Part shown: in pieces, positions 1 through 6,974 of the stretch
How positions within the stretch are numbered: the first letter of the stretch is position 1
Layout of the letters: each line of letters opens with the position of its first letter
Assembly: GCF_000467185.1 (NCBI RefSeq)
Contig: NZ_BATM01000033.1
Span: 1 to 64,000 of the forward strand
Direction of reading: 5' to 3'
Source of the DNA: Vibrio ezurae NBRC 102218
GTDB lineage: Bacteria > Pseudomonadota > Gammaproteobacteria > Enterobacterales > Vibrionaceae
DNA: 64,000 bases
The notes under the pieces: generated by a model
The model's input: only the letters and a program-made list of their open reading frames with translations
The model's database searches: none
What the model was told of the DNA's origin: nothing
Made by a program: the position numbers and the translations under genes

Positions 1-8
1 GGTCTTAG

Positions 9-1031
9 TTACTTCTTTAAACTCAACTTACCTTTAATGCGAGTCTTGCTTGGTTGTTCAGAAGCAGCGGGCTTTGTTTTTGGCACGACATAGTGCTTGT
101 TGCCTGACGGTTTGCTGCCTGAGGACTTTTGGTTTGCCGGCTTGCCATTTGGACGGTGCCTGCTTGGGGTGAACTTGCCATCAAACACTTGTTTTTGCTC
201 ATCACGGTTGCGGCGCGCTCTAGAAGCTTGGTTTTCTTCTCGGCTATCGTAGAGTTTTGCATCGGTGGCTTTTCTGATGCGTCGGCCTTTTACATCTTTA
301 GAGGACGCTTCTTCGGTGCCTACAGAGTCGCCGCTCAGCTCAAGCAGTACTTTCACTTCATCATCGGTTAAGTAACGCCATTTGCCGTTAGGGATACCGT
401 CAATGGTGATGTTCATGATGCGAACGCGGCGCAGTTTGAATACGCGGTAATCCAGTGCTTCACACATGCGTCTAATTTGGCGGTTTAAGCCTTGAGTCAA
501 TACGATACGGAAGCTGTATTCTGATTCTTTAGTGATTTTACACGGCAGAGTGACGGTATCTAAAATGGATACGCCATTGGCCATTTTTTTCAAAAAGTCA
601 GGGGTGATCGCTCTATCGACACGTACCACATATTCTTTTTCGTGGTTGTTGCCGGCACGTAAGATCTTATTAACGATATCACCATCGTTGGTCAAGAAAA
701 TCAGTCCATCAGAGGGCTTATCCAAGCGACCAATTGGGAAGATGCGCTCTTTGTGTCCAATAAAATCAACAATGTTACCCGGTATGTCTCGTTCAGTCGT
801 ACAGGTGATACCCGTTGGTTTGTTGAGCGCTATATAGATTGGTTTTTGTTTGGCTCGAAGTGATTTACCATCCACTAGAACTTCATCCCCAGAGGTGACT
901 TTGGTACCCATTTCTGGGATTTGACCATTAATAGTCACTCGGCCTTGTTCAATCAGTCGGTCTGCTTCTCTGCGAGAGCAAAAACCCGTTTCACTGATGA
1001 ATTTATTTAATCGCTTTGCGTTGTCGGACAT
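9..1031 (-). CDS. rluF: 23S rRNA pseudouridine(2604) synthase RluF
   Basis: Isomerises a uridine in 23S rRNA to pseudouridine. An N-terminal S4 RNA-binding domain (about residues 6-55) is followed by the RsuA/RluB/E/F-type catalytic domain; the catalytic Asp is D104 in the GRLDKPSDGL motif, and the segment LNRQIRRMCEALDYRV is typical of RluF. The 340 aa exceed the roughly 290 aa of E. coli RluF because of a basic, low-complexity tail after about residue 225 (rich in K, R, S, P), which probably contacts RNA. It lies just downstream of smrA on the same strand (17 bp gap). The RluF rather than RluB/RluE assignment rests on the recognised motif wording. Confidence 0.9.
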   Translation of the reverse strand: MSDNAKRLNKFISETGFCSRREADRLIEQGRVTINGQIPEMGTKVTSGDEVLVDGKSLRAKQKPIYIALNKPTGITCTTERDIPGNIVDFIGHKERIFPIGRLDKPSDGLIFLTNDGDIVNKILRAGNNHEKEYVVRVDRAITPDFLKKMANGVSILDTVTLPCKITKESEYSFRIVLTQGLNRQIRRMCEALDYRVFKLRRVRIMNITIDGIPNGKWRYLTDDEVKVLLELSGDSVGTEEASSKDVKGRRIRKATDAKLYDSREENQASRARRNRDEQKQVFDGKFTPSRHRPNGKPANQKSSGSKPSGNKHYVVPKTKPAASEQPSKTRIKGKLSLKK

Positions 1032-1048
1032 AGTTCTCTCTGTTTGAG

Positions 1049-1639
1049 TTAACCAAGACGCTTTTGATGTCGTTCTCGATTCTCTAGTTTCTTTTCTGTG
1101 TTCTTTTTCAACATTACGTACACGGCGCCACTTCCGCCATGAAAGGTTTGAGCTGAATGCACACAGAGCACTTCATTAATTTGTTGTAGCCAAAAAGCCA
1201 CGTAACTTTTCATCAATGCTGGTGGCGTTGAGTTGTGACCTTTGCCGTGCACAATGATGATGGTTCTGGCGTCGAGTTTTAAGCACTGTTTAAGGAAATG
1301 TACTACTTCATCTCGGGCTTGAGTTAGAGTTCTGCGGTGCAAATCTAACTTAGCTTGAATGGGGTATTTACCGAGCCTTAATTTTCGGTAGACACCGTCT
1401 TGTACGCCACTACGTTTAAACTCAATAATATCGTCAGGCTTTAGCATTGGTGCATTATCAAGTGTTAGGTATTCTGGTAATTCTTCTTCAATACTCACTG
1501 CTGCTTTTTGTCTCAATAAGTGATTTTCATCCACCGTGTGAGATTTTTTGTGTACCGCAGTGTCTTGAGAGAGAGGTTTAACATCTCCCATCATTTCCTG
1601 GAAGGAAAAATCATTTTCAAATTCTTCAGACATAGACAT
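1049..1639 (-). CDS. smrA: Smr-domain nuclease family protein SmrA
   Basis: Small MutS-related (Smr) domain protein. The C-terminal Smr domain shows the LDLH motif, the VHGKGHN motif and the FHGGSGAVYV motif in the order expected for the family; the N-terminal half is acidic and variable. Its segment EFKRSGVQDGVYRKLRLGKYP closely resembles E. coli SmrA (YdaL), which favours SmrA over SmrB. Smr proteins are nucleic-acid endonucleases in several bacteria; the substrate here is unknown. An ATG at 1639 is used; another ATG at 1633 and a TTG at 1642 are possible, and none has a convincing ribosome binding site. It lies downstream of the small RNA candidate at 1695-1787 on the same strand. Confidence 0.85.
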   Translation of the reverse strand: MSMSEEFENDFSFQEMMGDVKPLSQDTAVHKKSHTVDENHLLRQKAAVSIEEELPEYLTLDNAPMLKPDDIIEFKRSGVQDGVYRKLRLGKYPIQAKLDLHRRTLTQARDEVVHFLKQCLKLDARTIIIVHGKGHNSTPPALMKSYVAFWLQQINEVLCVHSAQTFHGGSGAVYVMLKKNTEKKLENRERHQKRLG

Positions 1640-1694
1640 CAAGAAATTGTTTGAGATAGGGAGATTATAATTGGAAAAAACGGAACGTCACTTA

Positions 1695-1787
1695 AAAAAG
1701 AAAAACCGAGGCAATTCAAATTGACTCGGTGCAACAAAATAGCCGCAATGATCTAGTGAGGAGATACATCGTTCATTGCTGAACGAC
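1695..1787 (-). ncRNA. FnrS-like FNR-controlled small RNA (candidate)
   Basis: On the minus strand an FNR box (1821-1834) is followed by a -10 hexamer TAATAT (complement of 1794-1799), giving a start near 1786-1788 with the FNR site centred at about -41.5, the class II arrangement. The predicted RNA of about 93 nt starts with a perfect 6-bp hairpin (CGUUCA/UGAACG, GCAA tetraloop), then an unstructured stretch with UCUCCUC that could pair with Shine-Dalgarno sequences, and ends in an imperfect GC stem (1705-1730) plus a U-rich tail (1694-1704). From memory, E. coli fnrS lies a few genes from smrA (ydaL), so position also supports an FnrS relative. Alternative: an attenuated 5' leader of smrA. 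Confidence 0.6.
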
Positions 1788-1820
1788 CTCTCTATATTAG
1801 ATTGATATGAAAATGCTATT

Positions 1821-1834
1821 ATGATCTAAATCAA
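1821..1834 (-). promoter_or_regulatory. FNR box
   Basis: On the minus strand the site reads TTGATTTAGATCAT against the FNR consensus TTGATNNNNATCAA (one mismatch). It is centred about 41.5 bp upstream of the predicted start of the small RNA at 1787, as expected for anaerobic activation by FNR. Confidence 0.65.
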
Positions 1835-1952
1835 ATGTTAATCTTATGTAATTAACTTATGTGTGCTTTTGATGTATATAGTTGGTTTTTGGTATGTTAG
1901 AGCGAATAATCACCACTTGATAGCCTCAAATAAGAAATTATAAAATTAGGTG

Positions 1953-1980
1953 TTGCACAGGGCCAAAATATCCGTATTAT
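1953..1980 (+). promoter_or_regulatory. sigma-70 promoter of tRNA-Pro
   Basis: TTGCAC (1953-1958), a 16-bp spacer and TATTAT (1975-1980), ending 67 bp before the mature tRNA 5' end. Good match to the housekeeping consensus. Confidence 0.55.
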
Positions 1981-2047
1981 ACGCCTTCTCAGCAGAACAC
2001 AGTTCTTGTTGAATCATCATGAAGTGAATACTTTATTGATGAAATCT

Positions 2048-2124
<77 letters not shown>

Positions 2125-2131
2125 CCTTTAG

Positions 2132-2159
2132 AAACCCCGCAACTTTGTTGCGGGGTTTT
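2132..2159 (+). terminator. intrinsic terminator after tRNA-Pro
   Basis: 12-bp stem AAACCCCGCAAC / GTTGCGGGGTTT with a 3-nt loop running into T residues. Confidence 0.9.
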
Positions 2160-2376
2160 GTCGTTTTAGACTATCTGAAAGTACTCGAAATAGGTACTGT
2201 CGCAAACTGATCAACCCTCCTTCATACTCTCTTTTTTCATTGCAAGATAAGCGTGTTTTTTCTACTCATGTATTCATTACAATGAGTCTGATGCGTGGTT
2301 ATTTTTCGTACAATAGTTGCTATAAAGCGAAAACTTGTCTAAAAATTATACACCGTACGTCAGTAAGGATTGTGTA

Positions 2377-3372
2377 ATGTTAGGCAAACTAAACCTTTGG
2401 TGTGGTGCTGCGTTATTGTGTGTGGGACCCAATATCTATGCGCAAGAGAGTGCAGAAGAGAAGCGTGACGTCACACTGACAGTTGGTGATGTGATTGATA
2501 AACCAGGGGTATTATCTCCCAAGGGGACTTGGTCATTAGAAGGGTCTTTAAGCTTTACACAAAATTCATCCAATCGGGTGTCAGTGGTGGGGTATACCGT
2601 ATTGCCTACTTTGATCGTTGGCCGTATTGAGGTGAGTGATGCTGATTTTGTAACGACGACGTTTGGTTTAACGGCAAGGCTTGGTTTAACCAATGCTACC
2701 GAGTTTGAACTTCGCTTACCTTATGTATACCGAAACGATCAGGTTGTAGTTCGGCCCATACAAGACGGATCACCAGATGTGATTAATCGCTCGAACAGCG
2801 GTGGTGCAATTGGGGATCTGGAAGTGGCATTACGTCATCAGTTTAATTTTAATAGCACCCCGTATTGGATTGGTGGTTTGCGAGTTAAAACTCGAACCGG
2901 TCGTTCTCCCTATGATATAGAGATTGATGAAAGTACCAATACTCTAAAAGATGTGTCTACGGGTTCAGGGTTTTGGAGTGTCGAGCCCAGTTTAACCATG
3001 CTTTACCCATCTGATCCGGCCGTGTTGTATGCCAATATTGGGTATATTTTTAATATAGAAGATACCGTTGAAGTGGGTTCTGATGAGCAGAAAATTGCCC
3101 TTGGGGATACCATTTCTATTGGTGGTGGAATGGGGTTTGCGGTAAATCCTGATTTATCATTCTCGTTAGGTGTGAGTCATAAAACGATTTTGAAAAGTAA
3201 GGTCAACGGTCAGGAAGCGGATGACGCAAAGTTACTTCATTTAGATTCTTTGACTATGGGTGTGAACCTTAAGATGAATGACCGCTCGTCATTAAATATC
3301 AGTGCTCAAGCCGGATTGACGGAAGATACTCCAGATTTCCAACTCTCCTTAAGAGTACCGTATTACTTTTAA
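2377..3372 (+). CDS. outer-membrane beta-barrel protein, possible FapF-like secretion pore
   Basis: Predicted 331-aa secreted protein. A signal peptide (MLGKLNLWCGAALLC, cleavage probably after IYAQ) precedes many alternating amphipathic beta strands, ending in an aromatic C-terminus (RVPYYF) typical of outer-membrane barrels. The ATG at 2377 is chosen because TAAGGA lies 8 nt upstream and the signal peptide starts there; an upstream TTG at 2335 keeps the frame open but fits worse. It converges on the gene set at 3538-5599, which encodes short secreted proteins and a C39 peptidase-like protein. In Pseudomonas Fap systems the export pore FapF is a barrel of this general kind, but no N-terminal coiled coil is seen here. 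The link is by context, not demonstrated homology. Confidence 0.6.
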   Translation: MLGKLNLWCGAALLCVGPNIYAQESAEEKRDVTLTVGDVIDKPGVLSPKGTWSLEGSLSFTQNSSNRVSVVGYTVLPTLIVGRIEVSDADFVTTTFGLTARLGLTNATEFELRLPYVYRNDQVVVRPIQDGSPDVINRSNSGGAIGDLEVALRHQFNFNSTPYWIGGLRVKTRTGRSPYDIEIDESTNTLKDVSTGSGFWSVEPSLTMLYPSDPAVLYANIGYIFNIEDTVEVGSDEQKIALGDTISIGGGMGFAVNPDLSFSLGVSHKTILKSKVNGQEADDAKLLHLDSLTMGVNLKMNDRSSLNISAQAGLTEDTPDFQLSLRVPYYF

Positions 3373-3427
3373 TCTGAGCCGATGCTCATGACATTTAGAG
3401 TCAGTTAAAAAGGTCCAGAGATAACCA

Positions 3428-3460
3428 GCTCGGCAATATCCTTTACCGAGATTTATTTTT
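3428..3460 (+). terminator. weak terminator after the barrel gene
   Basis: Stem CTCGG / CCGAG with a 12-nt loop, followed by ATTTATTTTT, 57 bp after the stop codon at 3372. Confidence 0.4.
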
Positions 3461-3537
3461 AAGTCATCAATGCGAACAAATGCTATAGGCAAGCCTTTTA
3501 AAGCAAGGGGCAAACTAAGAGTGCCCATTTCAAATCA

Positions 3538-4080
3538 TCAATAGTGGTGATTCAGTAGTGCACCTTTGAGACGAATGTCATCTCTTATTTGTTTGTTTAT
3601 CCCTTTAACTCTAGCATCGATGTCTACGACGGTATCAAGACCAAGTACATTGTTATCAAGTGTATTTTGAATAATATTAATAAGGCTTGAAGTAGAGATA
3701 GTTTGGCTTATATAGGATTGATCTGGCTGACTTGGTACATCTTCGACAATATTACCCTCACCAACTTTAACGATGTTTACTAGGCCCGATTGACCAGCCG
3801 AAGTAGGAATATTGGGTTTGGATTTTGCAGTAAGCGTACCGTTTTTAAACACTAAATTAGCGATGGTACTACGATAGAATCTTTTACCATTAACTGCGGC
3901 GCTGATGCTGATACCAATGTCAACAATATAGTCGTTGGCAAGCTGAAAACCACCGCGAAGTTCAGAAAGAGTTGCGTTATCTAAGACCTGTACATGTGGC
4001 AAGTTAATTTCATCGCTAAGTGCTGGAGCGCTATGCAGTAAACATAACGCACAGGTAATGGCGAATTTATGACTTATCAT
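3538..4080 (-). CDS. secreted protein of the amyloid-like locus, with a double-glycine motif
   Basis: 180 aa with a Sec signal peptide (residues 1-22). After it comes INLPHVQVLDNATLSELRGG, in which L, L, L and GG sit at -12, -7, -4, -2 and -1, the spacing of double-glycine leaders cut by C39 peptidases; the neighbouring gene encodes a C39-like protein. Residues 131-150 contain IIQNTLDNNVLGLD, a diverged form of the Q-N-x-G-x-N motif in the two other small secreted proteins of the operon. AGGAG lies just before the start. It is the last gene of the minus-strand operon, 8 bp after the C39 gene. No firm family assignment; a FapE-like or accessory fibre protein is possible. Confidence 0.7.
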   Translation of the reverse strand: MISHKFAITCALCLLHSAPALSDEINLPHVQVLDNATLSELRGGFQLANDYIVDIGISISAAVNGKRFYRSTIANLVFKNGTLTAKSKPNIPTSAGQSGLVNIVKVGEGNIVEDVPSQPDQSYISQTISTSSLINIIQNTLDNNVLGLDTVVDIDARVKGINKQIRDDIRLKGALLNHHY

Positions 4081-4088
4081 AGGAGCTC

Positions 4089-4772
4089 CTAGTAATCTCC
4101 AGAAACGGGCAATGTAATGCTAAATATCCCTAGAGAGTCTCTTGATATACCTGTATCTAAAGGCGAAGACTGATATAAGGAAAAGTTTTCATCTTGAATA
4201 AAACTTTCTCTTCCAATATCGGCTTCACTGCGAACCAATAAAACTAACCCTGAATAATAAGACTGAAAGTCAGAGATAGACATAATCAGCGTGCCTCGTG
4301 AGGGATCGCCTAAAATCACTTTGTTTTGGGTCATCCCTTTAATTACGACAAAATGCATATAGCCATCAAAATTAACCAGTGTAATGCCTGGAACCCCGAT
4401 CTTCCGCAATTGTTCTAAACCTAACTTAAAGCCATCGGATTTTAAGCCGATAGATTGTAAGTAGTACTTCATATCAAGTAAGGAAAACCCACGTTTATTG
4501 ATGATCTCTTTGTTGCCTTTGTCGTACATAACATTAAAGATCTGTTGTTCTTTTACGGATCGTTGATAGTGGAAGTGTAAAAGTGATGCCAATGCCGCAG
4601 AGCCACAGCTAAAGTCATATTGCTGAAGATAAACATCCCCAAACAGGGTCTCTTTGTAACTTTTTACCGGCACTGAGTAATTGGCTCGGTGGGGTAAAAA
4701 GTCGATAGCAAGAGTTGATGCTGAATAGATCAGCACCAACCCAACTAGACATTGCTTCATTCTCTTTAGCAT
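4089..4772 (-). CDS. periplasmic C39 peptidase-like protein (FapD-like)
   Basis: 227 aa with an N-terminal signal peptide (about residues 1-22) and one C39 (papain-like) peptidase domain. The catalytic set is visible: Q50/Q51 and C56 in LQQYDFSCGSAAL, H140 in YMHFVVIKG, and D156 in LGDPSRG. There is no ABC transporter fusion, so it is a free, exported enzyme, like FapD of Pseudomonas functional-amyloid operons (about 220 aa). It sits between genes for short secreted proteins (8-9 bp gaps). By analogy it would process or license fibre subunits or the pore. The activity is inferred; the complete triad argues it is an active enzyme. Confidence 0.8.
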   Translation of the reverse strand: MLKRMKQCLVGLVLIYSASTLAIDFLPHRANYSVPVKSYKETLFGDVYLQQYDFSCGSAALASLLHFHYQRSVKEQQIFNVMYDKGNKEIINKRGFSLLDMKYYLQSIGLKSDGFKLGLEQLRKIGVPGITLVNFDGYMHFVVIKGMTQNKVILGDPSRGTLIMSISDFQSYYSGLVLLVRSEADIGRESFIQDENFSLYQSSPLDTGISRDSLGIFSITLPVSGDY

Positions 4773-4781
4773 GACATCGTT

Positions 4782-5105
4782 CTACTTGATACTTAGGTTA
4801 ATTACAGTTGAGTTCTGTATGAGCACGTTATTGCCAGTGTTTTGTATAACACTTGATATACCAGAACTGTCTGCAAATGCACCTGAAGCCATTATATTGC
4901 TCCCACTTACTGTATTGTCGGCTACGTTACCATCTAACGCACCATTGATATCTGAAGTTAAATTAGTGACATCAAGCTCAACATGCTTTTGCCCCCTGGA
5001 TTGCTCCATGACATCAATGGTGACTGCGGAGCTAGGTAGCGCGATTTCTTCAGCCTGTATAGAGAAGGTTAACATCAAACTTATTGTACACAGTGCCGAG
5101 CGCAT
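4782..5105 (-). CDS. small secreted protein with curlin/Fap-like C-terminal motif
   Basis: 107 aa, signal peptide about residues 1-18 (MRSALCTISLMLTFSIQA). The mature part is small, polar and Asn/Ser-rich, with DVTNLTSDINGALDGNVADN followed by SSVIQNTGNNVLIQNSTV near the end. That C-terminal block matches the block in the upstream gene (Q-N-[TA]-G-x-N-x-L-[IV]-Q) and recalls the Q/N/G spacing of amyloid repeats. 9 bp separate it from the C39 gene and 23 bp from the upstream gene, so it is in the same operon. Likely a fibre subunit, nucleator or adaptor. Confidence 0.7.
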   Translation of the reverse strand: MRSALCTISLMLTFSIQAEEIALPSSAVTIDVMEQSRGQKHVELDVTNLTSDINGALDGNVADNTVSGSNIMASGAFADSSGISSVIQNTGNNVLIQNSTVINLSIK

Positions 5106-5128
5106 CTTTACCTCCTAGCTAGTAAGGC

Positions 5129-5599
5129 TTAATTGCCGTGTAGACTAGCGTTGGTATTTACAGATTGTTGGACAAGAGAGTTTGCCCCCGCATTTTGCGC
5201 AACAGTTGTAATACCGGCAATATGATGCATACCATCTATTCCGTTCGTTGTTCTTATATTTAGTGCACCAGCTGTGCCGTTAGATGGGCCTTTTCCTTTT
5301 GAACGACTAGGTGAAGGAGAAGCATCACTCAGTTCAACTTCATTATCTTTTACATCACCATTGAGGTCTGAGTTCGCCACTACAAAAGTCGCATTGACTT
5401 TTAATTCGTTTCTATTATAGCTTTTGAAGCTATCATCAATTTTCAGTGTTTTACTAGAGTCATAGGTAAAGCTGTCTTTTACCGTAGCTGTAGTCGTATC
5501 TCCTGCAGGATCATTGTGTTTGTTATCTTTAGCCAATGCATTACCACTAAGTAAAACTGCCGCAAGAGCTATTGCGATATTGGTTTTGTATAGATTCAT
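5129..5599 (-). CDS. secreted Asn/Ser/Asp-rich protein, candidate fibre subunit
   Basis: 156 aa, first gene of the minus-strand operon. Signal peptide with cleavage near residue 23 (SGNALA). The mature protein is hydrophilic, low in aromatic residues and without Cys; a Ser/Pro/Lys/Gly-rich linker (about residues 92-108) precedes the C-terminal block TTVAQNAGANSLVQQSVNTN, which aligns with the block in the 4782-5105 product. Composition, signal peptide and motif fit a major or minor functional-amyloid subunit; no named family was recognised. A -10 hexamer lies at 5684-5689 and a 9-G tract at 5741-5749 upstream. Confidence 0.7.
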   Translation of the reverse strand: MNLYKTNIAIALAAVLLSGNALAKDNKHNDPAGDTTTATVKDSFTYDSSKTLKIDDSFKSYNRNELKVNATFVVANSDLNGDVKDNEVELSDASPSPSRSKGKGPSNGTAGALNIRTTNGIDGMHHIAGITTVAQNAGANSLVQQSVNTNASLHGN

Positions 5600-5683
5600 A
5601 ATAAGTTCCCCGTTTCCTTTCTTTTCCGCTGAGGGTTATTGCAAAATACTGACGTACTCCCACTGCTCCTCGAGAGTTCTGAG

Positions 5684-5689
5684 ATTATA
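5684..5689 (-). promoter_or_regulatory. -10 element of the amyloid-like operon
   Basis: Perfect TATAAT on the minus strand, 85 bp upstream of the first gene. The -35 position (AACCCA at 17 bp) is poor, which suggests dependence on an activator, possibly the divergent VpsT/CsgD-like regulator. Confidence 0.45.
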
Positions 5690-5740
5690 GGTAGAGAAAA
5701 AAGCTCTGGGTTAGGCTGTTGGCTGCCAAAGACGTTGCTA

Positions 5741-5749
5741 GGGGGGGGG
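5741..5749. repeat. homopolymeric G9 tract
   Basis: Nine consecutive G on the plus strand, about 52 bp upstream of the -10 element of the minus-strand operon. Tracts of this kind are prone to slipped-strand length change; here it lies in the region where an activator would bind. Confidence 0.9.
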
Positions 5750-6065
5750 ATTAAAGAAAAACATATAAATATCAGTTATTTATTTAGTGTTTTTGTGGCG
5801 GTTGCTTTGAGTATGAATAAGAGTGTTAAAAAAGGCTGAATAAAGTTGATCGCTAGTTATGTTTTTAAGAACAAGGGGAAAGTAAGCGCTACCAGTGACT
5901 AGAAAGTTACTTCAATAAAAACAGAATCTTAAAATTTTAATGATGGAAAAATGCATAATAATTAAAGAGTCTAAGTGCTAGTTTTAGGGGAGAAAGCATG
6001 ACGTGAACTAAGCCTTAACTAAGGTTTGAGCTTTCTAAATTAGTTCTCGTGAGCTATATTTTTGT

Positions 6066-6077
6066 ATGAATATTCAT
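6066..6077. promoter_or_regulatory. 12-bp palindrome upstream of the regulator gene
   Basis: ATGAATATTCAT, a perfect palindrome 59 bp before the start codon at 6137; possible operator. No known site was matched. Confidence 0.35.
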
Positions 6078-6100
6078 CAACAAAGGATAGTGACTTTCCT

Positions 6101-6130
6101 TGCTATTTATAGAAGTCACTATAAATAGCA
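6101..6130. repeat. perfect 12-bp inverted repeat at the start of the regulator gene
   Basis: TGCTATTTATAG and its exact complement CTATAAATAGCA are separated by 6 nt and end 6 nt before the ATG at 6137. No Shine-Dalgarno sequence is visible between repeat and ATG. It could be an operator for a dimeric regulator or an RNA hairpin that limits translation. Confidence 0.8.
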
Positions 6131-6136
6131 CGACAG

Positions 6137-6778
6137 ATGAGCACTCGAAATGTACTGATTCTTGCGGAGAATAGTCTCCAAACAAGTCTTTTAGAAAAAC
6201 AACTGACCGCCAGTCTTCACCTCAATGTTTTTACCTACCTACCAGAAGAGGCCATCTCTAAAAGTCACAGTTTAGTGGCGGATTTAGTGTTGATCGAATA
6301 TGGCTATTTACACCAGATTAAAAGTAAAAATTTGCTGCCCGATTTTGACATGCTGAACTGGCCGTTAATGGTTCACGATGTTCCACCGGATAAGGTTGAT
6401 GAAGATATCTTACGTTGGAAATTCTTAAAAGGTGTTCTATTAAAGAATGCACTGCTTAAGCACATCCATGAAAGCATCGAATATATATTCAGTGGTGGGT
6501 TGTGGTTGCCTCGTCTTTACATGGAACGATTGGTAAGCAGTTATCGCACAACAGACTTAACGATTGAATCACAAGAGTCTGGGCTCACGTCAAGAGAAAA
6601 ACAGATACTTGAACTGCTTGCTTATGGCATTTCAAATCAACAGATTGCCTCTCGTTTATTTTTGTCGGAAAGTACGGTGAAAAGCCACATCTACAAACTG
6701 TATAAAAAGTTGAACGTTCACTCTAGGCATGATGCGGTAAGATATGCACGAATGAACGATTATTCTTTGACTAAATAA
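6137..6778 (+). CDS. VpsT/CsgD-like LuxR-family regulator
   Basis: 213 aa. The C-terminal LuxR-type HTH (about residues 148-210) contains LTSREKQILELLAYGISNQQ, SESTVKSHIYKLYKKL. The N-terminal half is receiver-like, but the usual phospho-Asp site reads LVLIEYG (E54), so phosphorylation is unlikely. Residues 123-126 are WLPR, close to the W[FLM][TS]R c-di-GMP-binding motif of VpsT with Pro at position 3. It is divergent from the operon encoding short secreted proteins and a C39 peptidase, the arrangement expected for a biofilm-matrix activator. A 12-bp inverted repeat abuts the start codon and no ribosome binding site is evident. Confidence 0.8.
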   Translation: MSTRNVLILAENSLQTSLLEKQLTASLHLNVFTYLPEEAISKSHSLVADLVLIEYGYLHQIKSKNLLPDFDMLNWPLMVHDVPPDKVDEDILRWKFLKGVLLKNALLKHIHESIEYIFSGGLWLPRLYMERLVSSYRTTDLTIESQESGLTSREKQILELLAYGISNQQIASRLFLSESTVKSHIYKLYKKLNVHSRHDAVRYARMNDYSLTK

Positions 6779-6974
6779 TAGAAAACCAACAGCTCTGTTG
6801 TGATAGATATCAGCGATGATTTATAGTGAGCAATCTGTGTTGTCGATCACAGTTTTTACTCAAAGATCATTTTAGGACTACAATTAAATCAATGTTTTAC
6901 AGTGTGATGGATAGCAAGGTCTAATATTAAAGCTAATCAGGTTTTTATTGAGCTTAAATAAGGATATGAAGCTA

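Noticed and set aside
2160..2336. Search for an integrated element downstream of tRNA-Pro
   Set aside because: There is no integrase gene nearby and no second copy of the tRNA 3' end in the window.
4771..5118. 115-aa plus-strand ORF antisense to a fibre-operon gene
   Set aside because: The opposite strand encodes a signal peptide and conserved motif with operon spacing; the plus frame has none.
5639..5839. 66-aa plus-strand ORF in the promoter region of the fibre operon
   Set aside because: It has no ribosome binding site, runs through the G9 tract, overlaps the promoter on the other strand and has no recognisable features.
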